Of a stretch of 64,000 nt of DNA, positions 47,101-59,419 are shown piece by piece (position 1 is the stretch's first letter; each line of letters begins with the position of its first letter). This DNA comes from Polytrichum commune. Lineage: Eukaryota; Streptophyta; Polytrichopsida; Polytrichales; Polytrichaceae. Made by a program: the position numbers and the translations under genes. The stretch covers positions 11,160,001 through 11,224,000 of the forward strand of contig OX485804.1 in NCBI GenBank assembly GCA_950295325.1, given 5' to 3'. The notes under the pieces were generated by a model. It worked only from the letters and a program-made list of their open reading frames with translations. It had not been told where the DNA came from and did not search any database.

Positions 47101-50100
47101 TGTTATTTTTGGTCCATTGTATTTAATGTGGATGTTATCTATAGTTTTTATATATATACAAGTGCTCCCTAAAATGCATTGAAAGAAATCTAGTTAACTA
47201 TAGTTATTTCGGCAATTCTTGATTATTTATTTTTAAAATTTCGGGTGATAAATGAGTAGCTTCAATCCTTGACCCGTATTTGAGAAGAAGGTGCACAAAA
47301 TCCAAGAAAGGTTTGGTATAGTAAATAGCCATGGATTGGCATGAGCAAAGTAATTAGCTACAATTGTAGTCTTTCATAGTAAAGGACAGAGCCTCACAGT
47401 TCTACCGTTTTCTTGTTTGGCCTACCATGCACAAATAAGTCGCCTTAGTGCCATCAATATATTAGTGAAGTTGTAAATAATAATCGCATTATAAGACAAT
47501 GCAACAATTAAGTTTAAATGATGTAATAGAAATTAGATCTTATGTTAAAATATGATCAACACCTACTTGCTTTGGGGGTACAATTCACTACTCTTCTTGG
47601 TGACCATCAACATAATTTCAACCAACATGTCAACAAAAGGCTTCACATCTTCCGCCCCCGAAATTTATCCAATAGTCTGAGAGGTATCATACTTCTTGAA
47701 TTGATGCCAACTATCAAATGCCCTCAACGCCCAATGTTCTAAATACCTCAACTTCCTCTTGCCATCATTGTTGATATTTTGCATATTTTTCTTCAATACC
47801 TATGTGTATTTATGAGGAGGCTCATGAACTATTTTCTCCTCTCCAAGTGCAAGTCACACCATAAATGAACATTTTTGAAAATCATTTTCAACAAACGCAT
47901 CATGTAGAACAAGCTCTACATTGCTCACATAATCATCACCTATGCTACCATCCAAGTCATTACCAAAACTTGTTTTGTATGAGAGACAATATGAAAATTA
48001 ATCACTTGGAGTTGGAACCAATTACCACTTCGGTTGTCAGGCTCTTTGGTAGTGTACTTGGTGGTTTATGGGTTGTCCTTGGTGGGTTTGGGAATATCCC
48101 TAGTTGATGCTTGTGGTGGATTGCCTCTACTAGGGTCCAGGGTTCTTTGTTCACTCTTCACGTGGCAGATATGCATCCGAGGGGCTCTACCTCCCCTCAA
48201 AGTGGCCGCATTTTACTTGGTTCTTGATTCACTTTGCCATAGTTTTTTGGCCTTCTAAAAACAAAAACAAAATCAAAATCAAAAAAAACGATAGAAAGAT
48301 AGAAATCATCTCCAAGAAAGACAATTTCATCAATCTCCATATGAGAACTTCCTTGAATAACTTTAACCAATATCTGTGAGTGTGACTCAAAAATTGAAAT
48401 CACATGCACAACACCAAAAGACAAATACTTGGGAATGTGCTTATGGAACCATGAGTATTGCCCTTGGGCAATGCTCTCGTATCCAAAAGGCGTCCTCCCT
48501 CATGCCTCCTCCTACTTTTATATTCCCATTTAATATTCCCATTTTCTTTACTATGAACTACATTGCAAAGGAGAATATAAAAAAATCGAAATAAGTTTTG
48601 GCAAAGGCAGTCAATACAAACTAGGAGCAATTAGACTGTGACAATTGCAACAACAAATTGAGGAGAGGCAATTAAAAATGATCATACCTAGCACATATTG
48701 TCATTATATGGCATAAACAAAGGACAATTGCCACGCCTTGGGAAGCTCGCCACCATTCCAATAGATCTAACCCCCACATAAGAGGTGTTGCCGTCCTCAT
48801 AATGTGCACTTTTAGCAAACGTGGATCATCACTTAGTCCAAAAACTACAATTGCTTTGATTCGTATAGGCAAGTGGGGGGCATATGCGCTAACATAAATG
48901 CACATATATATGGATATGATTATGATGAGCACATTAGTAGTGATTATTATGATATCTGTATCAATCCATTGAATTAATATAACACGTATGATCTGTATCA
49001 ATTCATTGAATTAATATAACACATATGAAAATGTATATTCATGTTTTCATCATATTTTATTGTTCAGACATTCAAATAAACATTGAGGGTACACCTATTG
49101 CTCTTGAAATTTAGATAGCTTGGAATTTTATCAACAAAGTTGCTCATGGAATTAGTTTAACCAAACTATCTATTTTTCTTTGAAAAAAGAAGGTCTAGTC
49201 GTACTTGGATATTGGTTAGTTAACAATCATGATCCTACTGGACTTGGCAATATCAAAATGTACTCTCCAAGAGTGGAGAATTGATTGACGTGCTCACAAA
49301 TGAGGGGAATGAGAACTAAGGCCTTGATTGCATTGATTTTTTTAAAGTGTAAAACACTTATACATGAAGATATCTACCTCTACTAAGTTCAACTTTCAAA
49401 TCAATCAAGTTGACATATAATATCCATGCTTAAGAACAGAAACAACCATAATGTTGGCACTCTGGATGAAGTAAATATAAATGCCAAGCTTATTCGCCCA
49501 CGTAACACTATGAAAATAACCTCAACATTGTGACATGAGGTACCATGACATATTGTGTCCAATATAGTACACAATCATGAAATATCTTAGAGAAGGTACA
49601 ATCTATATTTTTGGTTGTTGTATCATGTAGTATGCACACAATACGGGACGATTTACCATGTACATTATACTAGCGTGGGGCCATGCTATCCTGACTTGTT
49701 ACACCCGTGGTGTAGAATTAATGTCCCAGATCATCCCCGCAATGTCCGTTTTGCATGCCACAAGATTGGCTGACCATTTTGGAACTTTGGGACGCTGATT
49801 ATGGCATCATCCACCCATTCTTTGACAATGTTTCATTACTAATTGTTATATTACAACAAAACATGTTGTAATGTACTAGTGTTATCATTGTAGTAATGTT
49901 TCATACTCTCGTTTATACTCTATATCATTTGTTCTCCATGATACTTGACAACGTGCGAGTGGATTTGATAGGGATTTGATGCTCCCCATTGTATATTCCG
50001 TAAAGAGTAATGTCATGACTCATGTAGAACATCAAAATTGACTCCCACCTTGCTCTTCATTATTAATTATCTTAAGAGATTTTCATCTTCTCCTACGACA

Positions 50101-51145
50101 TAATACGAGATAGTTAGCATGGGTGGAATGGACTTTGGATTGGAAGAATATGGATCCAAATCCCATCCCTTTCCATATACACCCACAAAATACTAACATA
50201 CCACTTTCATACAAAGATTCCCATTTCCAAGCATCCCTACACCCCATTCCTTTGCTTTAAAACAAAACCATTTCCCTTTAATTTGACACACAAACCACAT
50301 TCAATGTGATAAATACCAAGTCCATCTACCCAAGATGACCATTAGACATGTACTCCCTTGGTTCACTATTACTCGTCTTTCACTAAATATACAAACAAGT
50401 GGTTTTGTAGTACAATTGTGATTGTGGCTATTTATAGTCAAATGCATAGTGCATTTTTCTTTTCTATATCAAAAAATATAGGATTTAAAGGATGAAGAAC
50501 ATACCCAAGCCCTATGAGAATAATGCACATGTCATGTTAATCTTAGTCACATGTTGCAAAATTGCCCACCAAAAGGTGGCAATAGCTTATGGGCAAAGAG
50601 GCTCTACATGTACGCTTGCTTCCCTAGGTAGCCAATCTATCTATCTACATATCTACACACTTTATTCAAACATGCGTGTCACAAAGGTCATGCTCCCTAA
50701 GGAAGCCCTCAATTTATAAAGAACCAATGTACAATTAAGGTCTTTATGACCTTGTCCTTTTTTGAGCTTGGGACTTTTATGATGTCCCAATGTCTTGATT
50801 GTAAATATGTTTATAAACCCCCAAGCGTCTAAGAGGCCCAAACTGGGCATGTCCAAGGAAAAAAAACATACTCAAACTACATACTTTCATATTTAGCTAA
50901 TCGTCATTGTCAAAAATGACCCTATCTAGATTCAACCTATTCTTCAAGTGCATTATTTGTATAAGTTAAAGGTTGTAACATTATTGAACATTTACGTTCA
51001 AATAGGCAACATGGATGCCTTTGGAAGCAAATACATATGTTGTATTTTGATCATTGATGTCTAGTATAAGTGTATTTATGGTTTTCTCTTTGACGTAATG
51101 ATGTGGGAGTTCATGGCCAAAGGCTTGGACTTTGGGCTTGGCCTT
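44160..51145. other. Long gene-poor region
   Basis: Nearly 7 kb without a gene I can support. Diverged direct repeats lie at about 44255-44310 and 44488-44556 ('tatgcaatgtgaagtacctt' against 'tatgcaaagtaggagtacct', both followed by 'gtctttacg'). Frames at 45647-45877 (minus), 46122-46391, 46857-47126 and 47542-48107 may be remnants of a decayed transposon, but I recognise no transposase, reverse transcriptase or integrase motif. A 37-bp tandem pair lies at 48954-49027. Confidence 0.4.
48954..49027. repeat. 37-bp tandem pair
   Basis: The unit starting 'atctgtatcaat' and ending 'aatataacacgtatg' is repeated once immediately. Only two bases differ between the copies. Confidence 0.85.
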
Positions 51146-51297
51146 TGGAGGCTTCACACTACTATGCTTGGCCGAAGGCTCCGATTCTTATATTTTATTG
51201 ACTGTTTTCAACCCACTTCTTTGGACCCTCAACAAAGTTTGGCCACTCAATCCCACAACGTCTCAACTTGGACAGCCATAGTGTGAAGCGGCCCTCA
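51146..51297. mobile_element. Degenerate short inverted-repeat element of the AGGGCCGCTTCACAC type
   Basis: The right end in inverse reads CTGAGGGCCGCTTCACACTA, which is nearly the left terminus of the element at 10600. The left end keeps only 'ggcttcacactactatg'. The flanking 'cttggcc' words also repeat in inverse. Boundaries and membership are tentative. Confidence 0.4.
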
Positions 51298-52563
51298 GGT
51301 TTTGAACACATAAACATGTAAATCACAATCTATCACCTTAGTGAAGCCTGTATGAATTGTGTATATGGCCGTCTATTGAGACCCCACGTGGCACATCCTC
51401 CAATGCAATGAGAATTTATTTTCTTTTAATATTTTAAAGAAATTACATGTAATATCCTATCCTATGTTCGGGGAAAACCGACGGCTAGTTCATTATCAGC
51501 CGATGGATTTCCCCTCATGGCCGGTCCAAATTTCCAACCATCGGATGGCAATCCGACTGTAATTTCAATCCTCCGGCAATTAGCTAATGGACTAGAAAAT
51601 GTCCCGGAAATGTAGCCGATTCTTCTTGTGAGTTACTGGATTTCAGCCGGAAGCATCCAGAACGCTATTTGTATGGGGCATTTGATGATGCACTTGAGGA
51701 AGTACCCTAAGCCTCAAACTTTTTGAATTATGCAACCTTTCCATGACCAAATCCAATTGCTTCTATGAAGAATTGGGGGACCCTTGGCCTTCAAGCGGTG
51801 AAGGCATTGCTAGGTTCAATTCATGCCAAGGATATTAACTCTTCAAATTTAAAGTTTTGAACATGCCTATCTTTTCACTTATTCAAGATTTTGTACTAAG
51901 AAATGATTTCTAATAAATTTTCATACATTTTTTAAACAATTAGTGCCGATATGAATTCCTTTTAATCGGATATTGGCCAATGAAAATATGAAAATATAGG
52001 CAATTGGCCGATTGATTTTACAAAAGACCGGCTCTTGCCGATGTAAATTGGGTAAAATCCGACCCTTCGTAGCAACTACCGGCAATTAGCCACTAAAGCT
52101 TCAAAAACTTCCCGAACTCTGATCCTATCATATTCCACTGTTGTGTAAATGTATTCCATTATATATGAGAAGGAATATTATGGCCTGCTGCAGTGGGACG
52201 TTTCCTGATTAGCCTAATGTAAGCACCTCATTTTCATATTCAGGAAAGCTTAATAGTAGTAAACCGTTCGGTGGGAATGGGACCCAGCATTCAAAATTTG
52301 TCAGGGGCCGTTGCTCCCTGGCCCACACGAGATGGATGAAACACGCCACATGAAGAATCATCCATCCAGCACTACGAACACTGCACTCGCAGCCAGCCAC
52401 GGGAAGGATGGAATCCATCACAAAGCAGATGAGAACGCGACAAGCCAGCCGATCCTAGCGAAGGTATGGATGATAAATGAATGATGGATGAAATCTGAGC
52501 AGTTTGAATCTGTCTCCGCGGCCGTCTTCCTTCTTCCTCTCGCACACTCCCGCTCTCGCCTGT
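51298..52563. other. Spacer upstream of the large unknown gene
   Basis: No gene is supported. Words such as 'ccggcaattagc', 'accggcaattagcc', 'gccgat' and 'ggccgatt' recur at 51480-51680 and 51960-52090 in both orientations, which may mark another decayed repeat. From about 52330 the base composition shifts toward GC as the promoter of the next gene approaches. Confidence 0.35.
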
Positions 52564-53195
52564 CGCCAATGGCCTTGGAAGTTCGCCTCGCCCAACGATT
52601 TGTTGTTGCGTAAGTGTACATCCATTGCATTGCTGGCCCGGTCAAGCCTCGCAACGGCTCCAAAACCAGGGGTGGGTTATTAATAGCTACGTTGGAGTGG
52701 AGTTCGTGTTTGGGAGTGGAGCCAATCTCTCTTGTTTTGGGCCTACCGTAGATTGTAGAATCAATAGAAGTATGTTTAATGCGCATTCCACCTTCTTGAA
52801 TGTAGTCCTCCGAATTTCCCTTTAGCTTCAAATCTTGGGGATGGCTTTGGTGCTTTGAGAGCTGTTCTTTTCTTTCCCCTTTCTTCGAAGTCCGGAACAA
52901 GGATTGTTGTATTTTGGTTTTGGAATGGTTGGAAATTGGGGTGGGAGTTTTTCCTCCTGCTTTGCAATTGGGGGTGGCATTGTCGATTTAGAGAGAGAGA
53001 GGTCAATTTGGAAAGTTAAGGTGTTGGATGCAACAATCAGTACGTGGATTAGGTGCAGGTATTAGGATGGCAATGATGTACTCACATGGCAGTGGACGTC
53101 CCGGAAGATGGGAGGAGCGTGTGCGGGCCGTTGAGAGGGAGAGGAAAAAGCCTTGAGCTTATTGGACAGTGCATTGGCGTTTGGGTTAGGGAAAA
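52564..53195 (+). promoter_or_regulatory. Likely promoter and 5' leader of the large unknown gene
   Basis: The stretch is richer in GC than its surroundings and precedes the first coding exon. It contains a short GA run at about 52990-53001. Exact transcript start and any leader intron cannot be seen. Frames on the opposite strand at 52418-52900 have no family resemblance. Confidence 0.3.
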
Positions 53196-56100
53196 ATGGA
53201 AGTAGCAAGGATGGAAAATGTGGAAGAGAATCTGGATCTTCTCAACTTTGATCAAGAGGACGATAATCTGCTGTTGGCAACAAGCCCTGTCCCAGAGGTT
53301 TTCTTAGGGGTATCCCCTCCATCACCGGCACCTATTAGTGATGGTAACAAGAAGGCATCCCCCTTAGGAGAGCTTGAAAACCGTAATGGTAACGGTGAGT
53401 GTTTCTTGTCAATCCAGAATCTTAGTTTCTGAAACTTATGTTGAAAATTTGAGTGCTTCTTGAAACATTGCATGTAATTGGTGGGAATTCACTCTGCGGT
53501 AATTAGGCGGGTATACAACACCCTAGGAATTAAGACCTCCTTCTCTTTTCTAAATGGAAGAACAATAATTTCGTACATTGCCTTACTTGTTTAGGTAGGG
53601 GATTGATGATGTCATCATCATGCTGCGCATATGTTTGGATTTCCTTTGCACTAATGCTGCCTTCACTATTCAAATCGCAGGAGAGCAAGGAGAGCAAGGA
53701 GGACCAGGGAGAATGGTTGCTCTGCAGATTGACTTAAATGTGAAAGTAGAGCCGACAGTTTCCAATTCGCCCAATATTCCTAGCTCCGTGCTGTCGGTTT
53801 TAGATCTTAATGCAGTCAACAAGCTCAACATCAACCGTGATATGGGTGAAGCTACATGGTCCCGGAAAGCTCCTGCAACAAAAGGTGCGTTAATCGTGTA
53901 TGTTCTGAGAATGTGGAGACGTGAGTAGGCATGGGATTCGGAGATATATTATTACTGTAAGATGTTGTGGCCACTCTAATTTCTGCTGCACATGTTGGGT
54001 GTCACTTGTCCCAAGAGGGTTGGAAGGACTTGATACAAAGAAGCATAGTAGGAATATATCAAGAAGAATAAACATGTCAGAGCACATGGCAGCCTGCAAT
54101 GAGAGACTCATAACTTGTTGGAGCCACACAATGCTCAACCTTATTTCCTCCATCTAATCAGTGCCTTTCATAAATATCACAGTACCCTGAATTGCAACTG
54201 TCAATTCACCTCAAATTGTTGACAATATATACCCGGGTGTGTTCAGACATATTCTTAATTTGTTGCTGTGGTGTAGGTTCCGTGCAATTAGATGGCATTG
54301 CAGAGACATCCCCGGTTAAGAATCCTTGCTCCATTGCAACCCAACTTAGCAGAAGCTACCTGGACATTGAGAGAGAGCAAGCAGGAATGACTCCAGAGAA
54401 GGGCGACGGAGAACCCACTGTCCATCGAAAGAGCAGGACAAGACGCTCAACGACACTGCGCAAGTCTCTAGCTTGGGACAAGGCTTTCTTTACGGATGAG
54501 GGTAATGTCCTTGTACATGTCAAGAATTATGTGCCCCGTGTGCTCTTGCAAGGGATTTGTCATTGTGGTGCTTGGACAGTTTGACAGTTTTGCTTGACGC
54601 TCAAATGCAGGTGTGTTGGACAATGAAGAGCTATTTGCTGTTGTCTCTGATACTCCGAGGGAACTGCCAATGCCGGAATTGTCGAGCCTTTGGAATGTTC
54701 CAGAGAATCTTGTTATCTCAAGTGATGTTGTGTCAACCGGTGCCACATCCAGTGCTCTCAAGCCAGAATCAACGACCCTTTGGAATGTTGAAGAGAATCA
54801 TGTCACGCCAAGGGAAGTTGTATCAACTGTTGCTACAGCCAGTGCTCGCAAGTCGGAACTGGCGACCCTTTCGGATGTTCCAGAGGGGATTGTCGTCCTA
54901 GCTGAAGCTATACCAACCATTTCCACGGCCAATGCTCGCAGGATTCAAAAGCAGTCGGTGTTGAATACTACTCATGCCAATACTCCAAAGCCATCCCAAG
55001 GTCAGCTGCAAACTATCTTTTGACGAGATTATTTGATTCCTCTTGTTATTTCGCCTGAACATCCAAACAAGCATAGAATTTTCTCATACTCTCACATGCT
55101 CTTCGTGCAGATGCTGCACCACCTTCCTCAGGTCGCCCTGTGCGGCAAATTAAAACAACGGGTTCCCATGCATTTTCAAATGCTTACTCAAGAGCTGCAG
55201 CCTTACCACAGGGCTCCACATCCATACCATTGCCAACTGGTTCGTCGTCGAGAGCAGTAAGGCAACCTGCTGGAGGTCACAGACTATCTGCTGAGCACGT
55301 GCACGGGTCCAGCTCAGATGTAAGCTCACATTGTTGAGATGTTCAAAATTGCACCATTCCAACATGTCAAGAATTGGTAGCTAATGACTGTTCCATCTTG
55401 TGGTTGATAGGCTCGCAGTGCTTGCACTACCAAGCAACAGCAGCAGCAGCTGCAGCAACAGGAACCGGCAGCAGGATCAGGCTTACACCATCAAGCAAGA
55501 ATTGCCGCCATGAAGAAGGCACACGAAGCTCCAGGGCAAAAGGGGCCACGCGTTTGGAATCCAATCAAGAAAGTAGATAAACATGTTGAGGAGGTGCCTA
55601 AAGGGAAGCCACCAGTGATGCTTCGGTGCAATTCCACCCCAAATCTGCAAGGCTCTCCTTCATCACTTTCTCGAAGAATGTCCATTATGTCCAAGAAGGT
55701 GAAAGACACGCTAGGAAAAGTGATGACAGGTAACATTGAAATACAAAACATTGCATCCATGGAACTATACATCACTTTGAGTAATGTTCTCTCCTTGTTT
55801 ACTTGCCATTCCTTGTGTTATGTATAAGCACTACGCTGGGTCCCAACTCGACCACCATCTATGTCTATGGGGTGGTGATTCATATCTGTTACTGGACATT
55901 CGCAGGTCGATTGCAAAAACCAGCTTCAACCCCTTCCTCGCCGCATGTACCATCTCCAAAGAAGACTTCAATATTCTCCAAGAAGCCTTTGGCATTGCCA
56001 GCTGTGTCGGAAGTGAAGGACCCGAGTACCAGAGCGAGGTCGACTCATGCTGCTGCCCCAACTGTAGAGAAGCAAGCTCCTAAAGGGCCGGTGTACACCG

Positions 56101-59100
56101 TCAGAGACATGTTACAGGGTAAAGTACCTTCCTCGATTCGGAGAGATAGTGTAGGTCAGGGCCCCACCCTGACGAGGAGCAAGAGTGCATTTAGTGCCCC
56201 TGGACTTCCGAGAGTTGCAGGAGCTGGGCCCGTGCGAGTCATTCAACCTGTGGCACCTCTTACAACAGAACCTCCAGCCGTGGCTGCACAACCCACTGGC
56301 TTGCGCAAACCGTCGCCCAAACTCGGCTTCTTTGATTCAGTACGTTCACACTGTCAACAACTTAGTCTGTGCTGTATAAAACGTAGAGACCCAAAATCTT
56401 CACAGTTATGCCATTTGAAATACTTGATGCCTGAAATTTAAATTGGAGTTACATGATGGAAGTCAGCTGATTGGTCTTGACTTTTTGATCGCAATCTGCA
56501 AGATCTCATGATTTGCAATTGTGGTGGTGCAGTCTAGGACACCGTCAATGCCACAGAAATCATCAGCAATTAGTCAACCTTTTCAAGGGAGCTTACCTGC
56601 AAGGCCGGAAAGTGAGGCTTCAATTGCAACCTTACCAGGTGGAACACATGGGAAGCATTTGCAGGCACAACCGTCTTCCGATGCCAATGCGTCACATCTA
56701 CGGTATGGAGTGGTATCTGCACCTACTTCACCTAGAGCCCATGTCTTGTACCCAAGTTCTCTGCAAGGCCACTCATCCAGAACCACAAGGGCTTCATCAC
56801 CAACTAGGGCTGTTGCTGCTGTTGCAGATTCTCATACGAACCACAAAGCTGAAACTCACCAGCTTGTAGGGAAGAAGCTTCAGTTTGGACAGAAACCTAA
56901 AGCATTTAAGCCATTTAAGCCATGTGCCCCATCTAAGCCATGGGACTCTGAGTGGGCCAAATCCTCAGAGCCAAGTGAGGACAGTGCAGACATACGAGAT
57001 TCTGAAAGGAAGAAGGGCATGGAACCAGAGGGGTGCCTCGACACTAGAAATGTTCCAAGCGAGAATGGCACTGATCATGCTCCTGTTCCATCTGTGTCTG
57101 TGGGAGGTGAAGATGGTCTTGGACAACCTGGCTTGCCTCTACAGCCAAGAGGAGACACTGGAATGAAAGAGGACATCAATAGTCTATCAGGCAAATCATC
57201 AAGCTCAACTAGTTCGGTTGATTCAGGATGTGGGACTATTTCTGCTTGCATCAAAGACTTTGGAGTGCTGTCGGTCAGTGCTGAGTGTTGTGACAGTCTG
57301 GAAATCGATAGACTGACTTCAGGCTCTAAAATTGTCTCCGAAGCCCTTGTGTCTTCAAGCCCTCGAAATTCAATCTCCGCACACACTGAGGATTTATATT
57401 ACTCAGAAACAACCTGCCTTTCATTACAATCCTCTGCACTTGTGCCTTCGGTGCTCAATAGTACCTCATCAACTCACAGGACCACCGAGGAGACAGCAGA
57501 GATCTGTGGCACACAGCCTTTACCAGAAAGGGCTAATTGTTCAGCTTCTTCGAAGCTCTCAAGTGACCTTGACCCACAATCAGGAGTAGCAGATCCCTGT
57601 CAGCTAAACTCGGGATGTGAGACAAATGGATCAATGGGTGGTATTTCTCTTCTTTCATCATGTTGTGATGACCTTGACTCTAAGAAACCAATGCCGATTG
57701 GCAAGGATGGAGGTCAAGCAGAATTGATGTACTTGCCTGAGGCTGGGCAAAGTGCTAGAGTCCAGGAACAGGACCTTTCCAGCTCCCAGAATGGATGCGA
57801 AGGATTTAAGATCACATCTCCATCCATGTCACCTACTCATTTCAGGAAGACAGATTCTGAGCAGATACTTACTCCACGCCATGCTGCTTCTATCCCAGTG
57901 ACCAGTGCAGATGTCCCAATTTTCTCTGAAGCTACCGAGTCGATGACATTAGTGGGTGCTGGAATATCACCAGCATCTCGTTCGAAGCTGGCCACATGGA
58001 AGGAGGTCTCTGAGGTCATTGACAGCAAGCCAGCTTGGGATTGCTCTCCGATTATTGACAGCAAGCCAGCTTGGGATTGCACTCAGGTCATTGACAGCAA
58101 GCCAGCTTGGGATTGCTCTCAAGTCATTGACAACAACCCGGCTTGGAATAAGTCTCATACTGCATGTGAGCTCCCTGAGCATTTAATCAAGGTTGGCGGT
58201 GAATCCACACCCAGAACTCAATTAAGTTCACCCGCGTCTAAGGAATGTTTTCAAACTACTGGTTTGACAAATAAGGTACATGCGTCTCCAAGAAGCAGGA
58301 GTTTTAGGGAGACATCTACTAGGCTGGGTACTCCTAGAAGTGACTACAGTTCACCAGTGGCACAGAGCAAATTTTCCCGGAACAACTCGTGCCATAGGCC
58401 AGCATGGCATTCAGGATCCCCGGGTGAAGTTTCCCCTGCGTCTGGAAAGAATGCTAGGTTAGTCTCTCCTAGCCATGCCCCAGATGCGGCTGGCAGCTTT
58501 GAGACTTTAACGTCTTCTCGCAGCAACTCGTTGCGCACTCCTGATGGCTCTGCGAAAAGGGTGGTCAGGAAGATTGTGGAGTTTGAGAGTCCATCCTCCC
58601 AGTGGTCAGACTGGCCTGTCCTTGGAGCTGCTATTTCGGAGGATCAAGTCCCAGGGTCTGGAAAGAAAGAAGAGGAAGGTTTGTCAAAGCCTAACCTGCC
58701 CAGACCCTCATCAACAGACCACATCATCATAGAGCCTTCCTCTGAGGCACAACTAGCCAGTTCCGCTGCAGCTGGTATGAGCACTCCGCCGTCGAAGCCT
58801 GCTGAATTAGCTGAAGCTGATGCAAATGATCGAAACCCATTAGCTGGGCTGAATGTCGACTGTACGCCTGGTTCAAACAAGAAAGGATCCTCATTATTCT
58901 CCTTTGCAAAGAAAGCCGTTGGTCGGCTGAAGTCATCTCCAATCTCTGCAGATTTATTGTCAGGACAAGAGAATGAGGAATCTCCTAGGTCACACAAGAC
59001 CAGCCGAAGGCTGAGCAGATCTTCCAGCCACAACACTTCATGTAGCCCTGCAGTTGAACCCAGAGTACTTTCTCCATGCTCAGAAGAAAAGATGCGCTCC

Positions 59101-59419
59101 TTAGAAGCAACTGGACAGGTACACTTCCTATACATGCCTAAAGACAATAATCATGGCATAATTTTGGTTACTCCTGAATTCAGAATCTCGTATTGCAGTT
59201 TGCAAGAGAGGTATTGCAACTGGGAAAATCGCCGGCAGACGCCCCTGTCACGGTGCATTGCCTGGTGGAAGGTACTTGCAATCTGGTAGGGCATATCAAG
59301 AATTTTTATCTTGTGTATTTTGGGGTGTCAACTTTATCCTCGATGTAGACACTGACTGTAGTTTGCTGTGTTGTTATCATGTAGGTACGTATGAATGGGC
59401 ATCAGCTGGGTCCATTTGA
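53196..59419 (+). CDS. Large plant-specific Ser/Pro-rich protein of unknown function (SLAWDKAFFT motif)
   Basis: Ten exons: 53196-53394, 53681-53884, 54277-54501, 54611-55000, 55111-55319, 55411-55729, 55906-56339, 56533-59118, 59199-59271, 59385-59419. They join in frame into 1557 residues; one exon supplies 862 of them. No catalytic domain is visible. Features in order are an acidic start (ENVEENLDLLNFDQEDDN), a basic patch then LRKSLAWDKAFFTDEGVLDNEEL (about 193-216), three 30-residue repeats (231-320), a Gln run, several basic Ser/Lys stretches (KKVKDTLGKVMT; SPKKTSIFSKK), four 12-residue repeats (1155-1202) and many S-P/T-P sites. The C-terminus reads FAREVLQLGKSPADAP, then CLVEGTYEWASAGSI. 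The SLAWDxAFFTxxGVL motif is, as I recall, shared with uncharacterised plant proteins annotated GTSE1-like. Low complexity and basic patches would suit a microtubule- or scaffold-associated protein, but that is a guess. Confidence 0.85.
54673..54942 (+). repeat. Three 90-bp coding repeats (30 residues each)
   Basis: In exon 4, units at 54673-54762, 54763-54852 and 54853-54942 encode diverged versions of PELSSLWNVPENLV...STGATSSALK. All three stay in frame. The period is exactly 90 bp. Confidence 0.85.
58015..58158 (+). repeat. Four 36-bp coding repeats (12 residues each)
   Basis: In exon 8, units at 58015-58050, 58051-58086, 58087-58122 and 58123-58158 encode VIDSKPAWDCSP, IIDSKPAWDCTQ, VIDSKPAWDCSQ and VIDNNPAWNKSH. 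The first three are almost identical at DNA level. The fourth is diverged. Confidence 0.95.

Noticed and set aside
45647-48107. Possible decayed transposase or other mobile-element protein
   Set aside because: Fragments in several frames on both strands, but no DDE, RT, integrase or Myb/SANT motif could be identified.
52418-52900. 160-codon minus-strand frame
   Set aside because: Lies in the GC-rich promoter/leader of the large plus-strand gene and has no recognisable motif.
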